Of a stretch of 64,000 bases of DNA, positions 15,317-23,131 are shown one piece after another. How positions within the stretch are numbered: position 1 is the stretch's first letter; every line of letters starts with the position of its first letter. The position numbers were made by a program, and so were the translations under genes. The DNA is taken from contig NZ_CP139715.1 in the NCBI RefSeq assembly GCF_034377285.1, forward strand, positions 4,138,001 to 4,202,000, read 5' to 3'. Below the pieces are notes generated by a model. That model searched no databases. It was given only the letters and a program-made list of their open reading frames with translations, and was not told where the DNA came from. Source of the DNA: Thalassobaculum sp. OXR-137. GTDB lineage: Bacteria; Pseudomonadota; Alphaproteobacteria; Thalassobaculales; Thalassobaculaceae.

Positions 15317-18178
15317 GTGTCCCAGGCCGAAATCTCCCGCGACGACCAGCCCAAGGCGCCCGCCGACGCGGCCGTCCACCCGCTGCACCCCGCCCCGCAC
15401 GACCTGGTGGCCTGGTGCCTGGATCGGCTGAACCATCACGATGCCATCGCCCAGCACGACCCGCTCGCCACCGGCGTGCGCAGCCTGGCCATCGACTTGC
15501 TGGAGCATCTGGAAGAGGGCAGCCTCGACCTGTCCGCCCTGCATTCGGTGGTGCGCCAGATCAGCGACCGCGCCCTGATCGAGCGCGCCGGCCGCCTGCG
15601 CGAGCAGTGCCCGCCGGCCGATTGGACGGCCACCGTCGCCGCCGCCCTGGCGCCACTCGAAGAGTCCGGGTTGGCAGAGATCCGCGCCGCAGTGGAGACC
15701 ACCCGCGCCGGCGTGGTGTTCACCGCCCACCCGACCTTCGCCCTGTCCCGCCGCATGCGCGCCATCCTGGCCGGCATCGCCAGCGGAGACGCCGATGCCT
15801 CTGCCCAGCTCGGCGACGTCCCCCACGCGCCGGATCCGGCGATCACCCTCGGTGCCGAGCACGCCGACGTGCGCGCCGCGCTGCTGAACGCCCAGGACGC
15901 CCTGCGCAAGCTGAACGGCGCCATCCTCAACTGGCTTGAGACCCACGTCCCCAACAAGTGGTGGAGCATCCGCCCGGCACCGCTGCAGCTCGCCACCTGG
16001 GTCGGCTACGACCTGGACGGCCGCACCGACATCCATTGGGCCGAGACCCTGCGCTTCCGGCTGGAGGAGAAGGCGCTGCAGCTCGCCCGCTACCGCGACA
16101 CCCTGGCGGAGATCGGCGGCGACGGGGTGCAGCCGCTGATCGACCGGCTGGCCGCCGCCGAGGCCGAGACCGCCGCCCAGGCCGCCCAGTTCGCCGGCGA
16201 CCTGGAGGACCCGGACGTGGTGGTGGCCGCCGCCAACCGGCTGACCGCCGAGGGGCCGGGCCGCCTCACCTCCCTCGCCCCGATCCTGGAGGCGATCGAC
16301 GCCCTCATCGCCCAGGAGAGCGACAGCGCCCGGCGCAAGGCGCTCTGCGTGCTCGCCGCCGAGATGGAGGCCTGCGGGCTCGGCATCGCCAAGATCCACC
16401 TGCGGGTCAATGCCGCCCAGGTCCGCTCCGCCGTGCAGGCCGATCTCGACCTGTCGGGCCTGGCCGAGTTCCACGACCGGCGCGCGCTGGCCGCCGCCGC
16501 CGAGAAATCCGCCGAGGCCACCGCCGCCAACGTGAATTTCGGCGCGGTCTTCCAGGAGAGCATGACGGCGCGGCGCCAGATGATGCTCTGCGCCCAGATC
16601 CTGAAGCATATCGACGCCGACGCGCCGATCCGCTTCCTCATCGCCGAGGTCGAGGCGCCGGCCACCATCATGGGTGCCGTCTATCTCGCCCGGCATTACG
16701 GCATCGCCGACCGGCTCGACATCTCGCCGCTGTTCGAGACCCCACCGGTGATCGAGCGCGGCGCCCGCTTCATGGAGCGCCTGTTCGACGAGGAGGAGTA
16801 CGTCGCCTATATCCGCGGCCGCGGCCGGGTCAGCCTGCAGTTCGGTTTCTCAGACAGCGGCCGGTTCATGGGCCAGATCGGCGCCAATCTGGCGATCGAG
16901 CGGCTGCAGATCCAGGTCGCCCGCGCCATGGCGGCGCGCGGGATCGACGATGTGGAGGTCCTGCTGTTCAACACCCACGGGGAATCCATGGGCCGCGGCG
17001 GCTTCCCCGGCACGCTTGCCGACCGGTTCGACCACCTGTTCACCCCCTGGGCGCGGGCGCGCTACGCCCAGAAGGGCCTGCGGGCGCTGGCGGAGATAAG
17101 CTTCCAGGGCGGCGACGGCTATCTGTATTTCGCCACCCCCGCCCTGGCCGAGGCGACCGCCTGCGGCATCGCCCGCTGGGCCTTCGCCCCGCCGGGCATC
17201 GAGAAGCCGGAGGACGACGCGTTCTACGGCGATATCGACTTTTCCTGGGACCTCTACCGGGCGGTGAAATCCTGGCAGGAGGCGCTGTTCGAGGACGAGC
17301 ATTACCAGGACGTGCTCGGCGCCTTCCCGCCGAACCTGCTGCCGGCCACCGGCTCGCGCAAGACTCGGCGGCAGAGCGGCACCTCGAAGGGAGCTGGCGC
17401 GCGCGGCATGCGGGCGATCCCGCACAACGCCGCCCTGCAGCAGCTCGCCGCCCCGGCCAACGTGATGGGCGGGCTCGGGTCGGCGGCCCGGCGGGAGCCG
17501 GAACGGTTCCTGGCGCTGATCGAGGGTTCGCCCCGGTTCTCGCGGCTGATGGCGATGGTGATGCGGGCGCGCCGGCTGACCAGCATGGCGGTGCTGCGGA
17601 CCTATGCAGATCTCTACAGCCCGAGCTTCTGGACCATCCAGGCGTCGCGCACCGACAGCGAGGATGCCGCCAAGGTGGCCTACCGCATCGCCGACCGGCT
17701 GAGCCGGCGCGACCACGACCACGCGATCCAGAGGCTGGCCAACCTGCTGTCCCGCGACCGCCGCCAGCTCGACACGGTCTGCGGCGACATGGCGAGCGAC
17801 GGGATCGGCGACCGCAGCTTCCCGCGCGAGCTCTACGTGCTGCACGCGGTGCGGCTGGTGCTGGTGATGCAGGCGTTTTCGCTGACCGCGTCGACGCCGG
17901 GATTCTCCCACCGCCACGACCTGACCCATGCGGTGCTGATCGACATGGCGCTGGATCTGCGCTTCGCCGAGGTGGCGGAGACGATCGAGACGATCTTCCC
18001 CACGGGAACGGAGGCGGCGGAGGCGTTCTCTGCCCTGACCGAGCCGAGCGACATCGCCGCCGAGCAGGCGGGCTATCCGGAAGTGAAGCGCGGCATCGCC
18101 GACCCGCTGCGCTGGATCGACGGCGCGATCAAGGAGATCAGCGTGGGGATCGCGCATTTCTATGGGGCATATGGGTGA
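15317..18178 (+). CDS. Phosphoenolpyruvate carboxylase family protein, atypical
   Basis: This 953-residue protein is a full-length PEPC homologue, an enzyme that normally adds bicarbonate to PEP to form oxaloacetate. The catalytic His region is kept (VFTAHPT, about residues 134-140) and ATWVGYDLDG corresponds to the WxGGDRDGNP loop. Other sites differ: the SDSGKDAG loop reads SDSGRFMG (about residue 511) and the FHGRGGTxGRGG loop reads FNTHGESMGRGG (about residue 552), keeping only the last Arg. The C-terminus ends HFYGAYG, not the usual RNTG. The GTG at 15317 has AGGAGG 9 bases upstream. It may be an ordinary divergent PEPC or have changed activity. Confidence 0.8.
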   Translation: MSQAEISRDDQPKAPADAAVHPLHPAPHDLVAWCLDRLNHHDAIAQHDPLATGVRSLAIDLLEHLEEGSLDLSALHSVVRQISDRALIERAGRLREQCPPADWTATVAAALAPLEESGLAEIRAAVETTRAGVVFTAHPTFALSRRMRAILAGIASGDADASAQLGDVPHAPDPAITLGAEHADVRAALLNAQDALRKLNGAILNWLETHVPNKWWSIRPAPLQLATWVGYDLDGRTDIHWAETLRFRLEEKALQLARYRDTLAEIGGDGVQPLIDRLAAAEAETAAQAAQFAGDLEDPDVVVAAANRLTAEGPGRLTSLAPILEAIDALIAQESDSARRKALCVLAAEMEACGLGIAKIHLRVNAAQVRSAVQADLDLSGLAEFHDRRALAAAAEKSAEATAANVNFGAVFQESMTARRQMMLCAQILKHIDADAPIRFLIAEVEAPATIMGAVYLARHYGIADRLDISPLFETPPVIERGARFMERLFDEEEYVAYIRGRGRVSLQFGFSDSGRFMGQIGANLAIERLQIQVARAMAARGIDDVEVLLFNTHGESMGRGGFPGTLADRFDHLFTPWARARYAQKGLRALAEISFQGGDGYLYFATPALAEATACGIARWAFAPPGIEKPEDDAFYGDIDFSWDLYRAVKSWQEALFEDEHYQDVLGAFPPNLLPATGSRKTRRQSGTSKGAGARGMRAIPHNAALQQLAAPANVMGGLGSAARREPERFLALIEGSPRFSRLMAMVMRARRLTSMAVLRTYADLYSPSFWTIQASRTDSEDAAKVAYRIADRLSRRDHDHAIQRLANLLSRDRRQLDTVCGDMASDGIGDRSFPRELYVLHAVRLVLVMQAFSLTASTPGFSHRHDLTHAVLIDMALDLRFAEVAETIETIFPTGTEAAEAFSALTEPSDIAAEQAGYPEVKRGIADPLRWIDGAIKEISVGIAHFYGAYG

Positions 18179-18201
18179 GCGCTCTTCCATTTTCCCCTCC
18201 G

Positions 18202-18302
18202 CTCACTCCCCGGATCTATTCCGGGGCAAGCGGATGGAGCCGAATCAGGCCGCCCAAGATTCGCGCATCGGAGGCCTCACCCCGGAATAAATCCGGGGAG
18301 TG
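18202..18302. repeat. Family A intergenic foldback repeat, copy 2
   Basis: Arms at 18202-18226 and 18280-18302 are inverted copies around ccccgga...tccgggg. The element fills the convergent gap between the PEPC homologue and pxpC, starting 24 bases after the PEPC stop. It could serve as a two-way terminator. Confidence 0.8.
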
Positions 18303-18347
18303 CTGAAAGAGACGTGGGGGGCGTCAGGCGAGAACGCCCCCGCCCCC

Positions 18348-19373
18348 TCAATCCATCGGGCCGACCACGCCGCTGACCAGGTTCTCGCGGTAGAGTGCCG
18401 CCTCGTCGAGCCAGGCGCCGGCGCGCTCGAAGCGGTCGATCACCTTGGCCGTCGCCGCCTCCAGCTCCGCGCGGGCGGCCTGGGCCTCTTCCACGGAAAT
18501 CTCTTCGAACCGGATCTCGTCGCCCGGCCGCAGCCGGCCGAGCCGCGGCACGTCGGCGGAGATCACCGTGCCGACCTTCGGGTAGCCGCCGGTGGTCTGG
18601 TGATCCGCCAGCAGCAGGATCGGCATGCCGTTGCCCGGCACCTGGATGGCACCGGTGACGATGCCGTCCGACACGATGTCGTGGCCCTTCACATGGGAAA
18701 GCGCCGGCCCGTCGAGCCGGATGCCCATGCGGTCGGCCTCGCGCGTGCAGGTATAGGTCTCGGCGAACAGCCCGGCGATGCTCTCCTCTGAGAAGAAATC
18801 GTCCTGCGGTCCCAGCACCACCCTGATCGGGCCGCTCACCCGCGCCCAGTCGAGATTGGGACATTTGATCTCGCTGCGCTCGCCGACGCTGTCCTGGGCC
18901 AGCGGCAGCAAGTCGCCGTCCTTCACCGCGCGGCCTTCGATCCCGCCGATCTGCGAGCGGGTATAGGTGGCGCGCGAGCCGTAGATCTCCGGCACGTCGA
19001 TCCCGCCCTCCACGGCGAGATAGGCGACCCCGGTGTCGGATAGCCCGCCGATCCGGAACTTGGTGCCGCGGCCGAAGCGCACCGAGCGGTTGGCGTCCAC
19101 CGGCCCGCCCCGCTCGCCCTGCACCTCCAGGGCAGCCACGGTGCCGACCAGGGCGACGCGCACGGACTCCGCCTCAACCTCCAGGGTCGGCCCCATCACC
19201 CGCAGTTCCAGCGCGGCGGCACCCGGTTCGTTGCCGACCAGCGCGTTGGCGATGGCCAGCGCCACCGGATCCAGCGCGCCCGAGGGCGGCACGCCCAGAT
19301 GCTGCACATGGGGACGACCGAGATCCTGGATCGTCGGCGCGAAACCGGCATTGACGACGCGAAGCCCGCTCAT
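18348..19373 (-). CDS. pxpC: 5-oxoprolinase subunit PxpC (KipA-like)
   Basis: This 341-residue protein belongs to the biotin-dependent carboxyltransferase-like/KipA family and is the PxpC subunit of ATP-dependent 5-oxoprolinase, which opens pyroglutamate to glutamate. The family N-terminus is clear (LRVVNAGFAPTIQDLGRPH, then GVPPSGALDPVALAIAN), as is the NPAANA-like ALVGNEPGAAALE stretch. It overlaps pxpB by ATGA, and pxpA lies just beyond on the opposite strand, so all three subunits are present. Confidence 0.92.
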   Translation of the reverse strand: MSGLRVVNAGFAPTIQDLGRPHVQHLGVPPSGALDPVALAIANALVGNEPGAAALELRVMGPTLEVEAESVRVALVGTVAALEVQGERGGPVDANRSVRFGRGTKFRIGGLSDTGVAYLAVEGGIDVPEIYGSRATYTRSQIGGIEGRAVKDGDLLPLAQDSVGERSEIKCPNLDWARVSGPIRVVLGPQDDFFSEESIAGLFAETYTCTREADRMGIRLDGPALSHVKGHDIVSDGIVTGAIQVPGNGMPILLLADHQTTGGYPKVGTVISADVPRLGRLRPGDEIRFEEISVEEAQAARAELEAATAKVIDRFERAGAWLDEAALYRENLVSGVVGPMD

Positions 19374-20137
19374 GCGCCGTCTCCCGCCTGGTCGATTTCC
19401 TGGGGTTCGATGACCGGATCGCCCTCGTCGGCCCGGGCCCGCATCTCTTTATAGGTGGCCTCGTCGATCTCGTAGAACTGCACGCTGTCGCCGGCATTCA
19501 GCAGGATCGGCTCGTCGCGGCGCAGGTCGAACAGCTCGATCGGCGTGCGGCCCAGCAGGTGCCAGCCGCCGGGCGATTCCTTGGTGTAGATGTTGGTCAG
19601 GTTGGTGGCGATGGCCACCGAACCGCCCGGCACCCGCACCCGCGGCTCGGTGCGGCGCGGCAGGGCGAGTTCGTCCGGCAGCGTGCCGAGATAGCCCAGC
19701 CCCGGCATGAACCCCATCATGTAGCACTCGTAGGTGCCGCCGGAATGGATCTCCACGACCTTCTGCGGACTCATGCCCGTCCGCTCGGCGACCTCCTCCA
19801 GATCCGGGCCGTAGTCCCCGCCATAGAGCGTGGGCACCCGCCAGAGCCGGCCGCCGGTGGCCTCGTCGCTGAGATCGGGCAGCAGGGCGTTGACCTTCTC
19901 CTCGATCTCGGCCCGGCGGATCACGGTCGGATCGTAATGCACCATCAGCGAGCGGAAGGTCGGGACCAGGTCGACGATCCCCGCCATTTCCGCTTCCCGC
20001 AGCGCCCGGCCGAGGCTCGTCACCCGCCGGTTCACCGCCCGGTCGACGACGGTGCCGAACTCGACCACCACGGCCGTATCGCCCGCCGCCAGGAAGCGCG
20101 GGGCCGTTGACGTTTCGTCTGCCGTGGCTGGAGGCAT
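19370..20137 (-). CDS. pxpB: 5-oxoprolinase subunit PxpB (KipI-like)
   Basis: This 255-residue protein is the PxpB/KipI subunit of 5-oxoprolinase. Conserved segments include RSLMVHYDP, the PTLYGGDYGPDLEEVAERTG block, GFMPGLGYLGTLPDEL, and the C-terminal GGWHLLGRTPIELFD. It is about 35 residues longer than the Escherichia coli protein, mostly at both ends. Translation is coupled to pxpC. The gene is divergent from pxpA with a 63-base gap that must hold promoters for both directions. Confidence 0.92.
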   Translation of the reverse strand: MPPATADETSTAPRFLAAGDTAVVVEFGTVVDRAVNRRVTSLGRALREAEMAGIVDLVPTFRSLMVHYDPTVIRRAEIEEKVNALLPDLSDEATGGRLWRVPTLYGGDYGPDLEEVAERTGMSPQKVVEIHSGGTYECYMMGFMPGLGYLGTLPDELALPRRTEPRVRVPGGSVAIATNLTNIYTKESPGGWHLLGRTPIELFDLRRDEPILLNAGDSVQFYEIDEATYKEMRARADEGDPVIEPQEIDQAGDGA

Positions 20138-20200
20138 GGACCTGTCCGTTCGTGAGGTGTTTACTCAGAGCAGTTCCCACCTCCGTAGGATGAAGTCGCA

Positions 20201-20977
20201 ATGGCTCGCAAGGTCAATTTGAACGCCGATATGGGTGAAGGTTTCGGCGATTACGACATCGGCAACGACACCGAGATGCTGAAGATCATCAAATCGGCCA
20301 ATGTTGCCTGCGGCTTCCACGGCGGCGACTGGAACGTGATGGACCGGGTCTGCAAGCAGTCCAAGGAGCGCGGCGTGTCCGTCGGCGCCCATCCGGGCTT
20401 CAACGATCTCTGGGGCTTCGGGCGCCGCAAGATCCAGATGGCGACCGACGATGTGGAGCGGATGGTCTGCTACCAGATCGGCGCCCTGCAGGCGATGGCG
20501 GCGGCCAACGGCATGAAGGTCACCCATGTGAAGACCCACGGCGCGCTCGGCAACATCTGCGCCGTCGAGCTCGACTGGGCCCAGGCCATCGGCCGGGCGA
20601 TCAAGGCGGTCGACCCGTCGCTGATCTTCCTCGCACCGACCGGTTGCAAGATGATCGAGGTCGCCCAGGACATGGGCCTGACCTTCGCCTCGGAGGTCTT
20701 CGCCGACCGCACCTATGACGACGACGGCAACCTGACCCCGCGCAGCCAGCCCAACGCCATGGTTCACGACCCGGACGAGGCGGCGGAGCGGGTCATTCAC
20801 ATGATCCAGAACCAGGAGATCGTCTCGACCTCCGGCAAGCATGTGCCGGCGGTGGTGCACAGCATCTGCGTGCATGGCGACGGGCCGACCGCGGTCGCCG
20901 TCGCGACCAAGGTCCGCGCCGGCATCGAAGCCGCCGGCATCGACATCGTTCCCCTTCCCGAGATGGAGCTTGGCTGA
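20201..20977 (+). CDS. pxpA: 5-oxoprolinase subunit PxpA (LamB/YcsF family)
   Basis: This 258-residue protein starts NLNADMGEGFGDYDIGND, the hallmark of the LamB/YcsF family, and contains CGFHGGDWNVMD and GAHPGFNDLWGFGRR. With PxpB and PxpC it makes the cytosolic ATP-dependent 5-oxoprolinase. It is divergent from pxpBC and followed after 3 bases by an M24-fold hydrolase, suggesting the two are co-transcribed and the hydrolase acts on a related amide or dipeptide. Confidence 0.93.
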   Translation: MARKVNLNADMGEGFGDYDIGNDTEMLKIIKSANVACGFHGGDWNVMDRVCKQSKERGVSVGAHPGFNDLWGFGRRKIQMATDDVERMVCYQIGALQAMAAANGMKVTHVKTHGALGNICAVELDWAQAIGRAIKAVDPSLIFLAPTGCKMIEVAQDMGLTFASEVFADRTYDDDGNLTPRSQPNAMVHDPDEAAERVIHMIQNQEIVSTSGKHVPAVVHSICVHGDGPTAVAVATKVRAGIEAAGIDIVPLPEMELG

Positions 20978-20980
20978 CCC

Positions 20981-22159
20981 ATGACCTCACCCGCCTTCTC
21001 CCACGCCGAATACACCGCCCGTCAGGACGCCGTTCGGCGCTCCATGGAGAAGGCGGGCATCGATACCCTGGTCGTCACCGAACCGGCGAACATGTGCTAC
21101 CTGACCGGCTATGACGGCTGGTCGTTCTACACGCCGCAATGCCTGCTGGTGGCGTTGAAACTGGACGAGCCGGTACTGATCGTGCGCGGCATGGACGCCA
21201 ATGCCGGCAAGGTCACCACCCATCTCCGGCACGAGAACATCCTGGGCTTCCCGGACCACTACGTGCAGCAGCCGGACCGCCACCCGATGGACTGGGTGGC
21301 CGAGGAGATGGGGCGCCGCGGCATCGACGGCGGCACCGTCGGTCTGGAGATGGACAGCTACTACTTCTCCCCGATGGCCTACGAGCACATCAAGAAGGGT
21401 CTGCCGAACGCCAAGATCGCCAACGGCAACAACGTCGTGAACTGGGTGCGCTCGATCAAATCGCCGGCCGAACTCGCCTATATGCGCGAGGCCGCCAAGA
21501 TCATCGCCGAGACCATGCGGGTCGGCATCGAGGCGGTTCAGCCTGGCGTGCGGCAATGCGATGCGGTGGCAAAGATCTACGACACCGCGATCCGCGGCGT
21601 GGACGGGATCGGCGGCGACTATCCCGCGATCGTGCCGATGCTGCCCTCGGGCATCGGCGCTTCGACCCCGCACCTGACCTGGTCAGACGCGCCGTTCAAA
21701 TCCGGCGAGGCGACGATCCTGGAACTGGCAGGGGTGCGCCGGCGCTATCACTGCCCGATGGCCCGCACCGTCTCGCTCGGCAAGCCGCCGCAGAAGCTGG
21801 CCGATGCCAGTGCGGTGATCTGCGACGGCATCGCCGCGGCCCTGGACGCCGCCAAGCCCGGCGCGACCTGCGAGGAGGTGGAAGCGGCCTGGCGCCGCGA
21901 ACTGGCCAAGTCCGGGTTCGAGAAGGAAAGCCGGATCGGCTACTCGGTCGGGCTGAACTATCCGCCGGACTGGGGCGAGCACACCATGAGCCTGCGCCCG
22001 GGCGACAAGACCGTGATCCAGCCGAACATGACGTTCCACATGATTCCCGGCCTGATGCTCGACGATTGCGGCATCGAGATCTCGGAATGCTTCCTGATCA
22101 CCGAGAAAGGCGCGGAATGCTTCTACGACTTCCCGCGGCCGATGGTGGTGAAGGACTAG
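20981..22159 (+). CDS. M24-fold hydrolase, ectoine-hydrolase (DoeA)-like
   Basis: This 392-residue protein has an N-terminal creatinase domain and a C-terminal pita-bread domain. The N-terminus (EPANMCYLTGYDGWSFY) resembles ectoine hydrolase DoeA and related Xaa-Pro-like proteins. The usual dinuclear metal ligands are altered: the first Asp site reads ILELAG, the second HCPMART where YxSDxTRT is normal, so a metal-free creatinase-like mechanism is plausible. It directly follows pxpA, pointing to cleavage of a cyclic amidine, pyroglutamyl or prolyl compound. No DoeB deacetylase is present. Fold is sure; substrate is not. Confidence 0.75.
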   Translation: MTSPAFSHAEYTARQDAVRRSMEKAGIDTLVVTEPANMCYLTGYDGWSFYTPQCLLVALKLDEPVLIVRGMDANAGKVTTHLRHENILGFPDHYVQQPDRHPMDWVAEEMGRRGIDGGTVGLEMDSYYFSPMAYEHIKKGLPNAKIANGNNVVNWVRSIKSPAELAYMREAAKIIAETMRVGIEAVQPGVRQCDAVAKIYDTAIRGVDGIGGDYPAIVPMLPSGIGASTPHLTWSDAPFKSGEATILELAGVRRRYHCPMARTVSLGKPPQKLADASAVICDGIAAALDAAKPGATCEEVEAAWRRELAKSGFEKESRIGYSVGLNYPPDWGEHTMSLRPGDKTVIQPNMTFHMIPGLMLDDCGIEISECFLITEKGAECFYDFPRPMVVKD

Positions 22160-22166
22160 AAGCGCC

Positions 22167-22700
22167 ATGCCGTGGACCAATGGCCCTCTGAAGGCATTCC
22201 ACGGCACGGACGCTGCCTCTGCGTCGGCCATCGTGGCAAACGGGGTCGACCCTACCAAGGGTCGGCCCACTACCGATTTCGGACAAGGCTTCTACGTCAC
22301 AACCTCGCTCCAACAGGCAATGAATTGGGCCCTGCGGAAGGCAAACTATCCTCATGTTCGACCGTCGAGGAGGCCGGCTCTGGTCTATTTTGAAATAGAT
22401 CGGGAGAAGCTTGCCGCGTTGGACGGTTTGGTTTTCGTGATGGAAGATCCCGATAGCGACTATTGGGACTTTGTCGCCCATTGCCGCGCCGGGATTCGGG
22501 GCCACGGCCGTCCACACCAATCTTACTATGATGTGGTGATGGGGCCCGTATCTCTTTGGCGCCAGAAGCATACGATCGCCAATGTGGACCAGATCAGTTT
22601 CCACACACCGAACGCCGGACACGTTGCATCCCAGGCAATGTCACCCAAAATCATAGATGTGTTATCGTTTCCTTCACTCTCGCGATATGTGAACCTTTAG
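22167..22700 (+). CDS. Putative ADP-ribosyltransferase-fold protein (DUF3990-like)
   Basis: This 177-residue protein shows an HGT motif at the start (KAFHGTDAASASAIVANGVD) and DFGQGFYVTTSLQQAMNWA, the H and Y elements of the ADP-ribosyltransferase fold seen in DUF3990-type proteins, some of which are predicted toxins. I do not see an unmistakable catalytic Glu. Codon and base use differ from neighbours: the 60 bases at 22381-22440 contain only 28 G or C. It starts 7 bases after the M24 hydrolase and is followed after 2 bases by a 95-residue protein, so the two form a pair. A toxin-antitoxin or defence role is inferred only. Confidence 0.6.
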   Translation: MPWTNGPLKAFHGTDAASASAIVANGVDPTKGRPTTDFGQGFYVTTSLQQAMNWALRKANYPHVRPSRRPALVYFEIDREKLAALDGLVFVMEDPDSDYWDFVAHCRAGIRGHGRPHQSYYDVVMGPVSLWRQKHTIANVDQISFHTPNAGHVASQAMSPKIIDVLSFPSLSRYVNL

Positions 22701-22702
22701 CT

Positions 22703-22990
22703 ATGGCGCAGATCTCTGAGAAGGACATACAGGACCTTACTCACCTGGGTGAGATGGTCTTATTGCAGGCGTGGCAGGCAGCGTCAGAAGTCGACATTGA
22801 TACCCATGGCCAGCAGCGCATGACCTACAGGGCCTTCGTGGAAGAGACGAGGCACCGGATGCCGCCTGGCGTGGTTTTGGCCCTCCTCCACGATGGCCCG
22901 GAGGAAGTGGCGCGGTGGATGGCCGAAACGATGGCAGAAAAGCATCAGCCAGATCTGGAACTCGACGGCCCGCCAATGGGCTATTCCTAA
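22703..22990 (+). CDS. Small acidic hypothetical protein, partner of ADP-ribosyltransferase-like gene
   Basis: This 95-residue protein is not one I recognise. It is predicted mainly helical, with a conserved-looking TYRAFVEETRHRMP centre and an acidic C-terminus ending PPMGYS. It starts 2 bases after the preceding gene and shares its lower GC, so the two probably moved and are expressed together. It could be an antidote or specificity partner of the putative toxin, but gene order alone suggests this. Confidence 0.55.
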   Translation: MAQISEKDIQDLTHLGEMVLLQAWQAASEVDIDTHGQQRMTYRAFVEETRHRMPPGVVLALLHDGPEEVARWMAETMAEKHQPDLELDGPPMGYS

Positions 22991-23131
22991 TTCACGGCTT
23001 TAACAAACTGCTCTCGCAGGCGTGCCTGGACGACACACAGCAGCTAATTCTTTCATATAGTCGTCAGTAAATCTTGCAGTGCAACAAAAGATCGCTATTT
23101 TCCGGCCATCCCAACGTTGGTGGCCCCCAAA

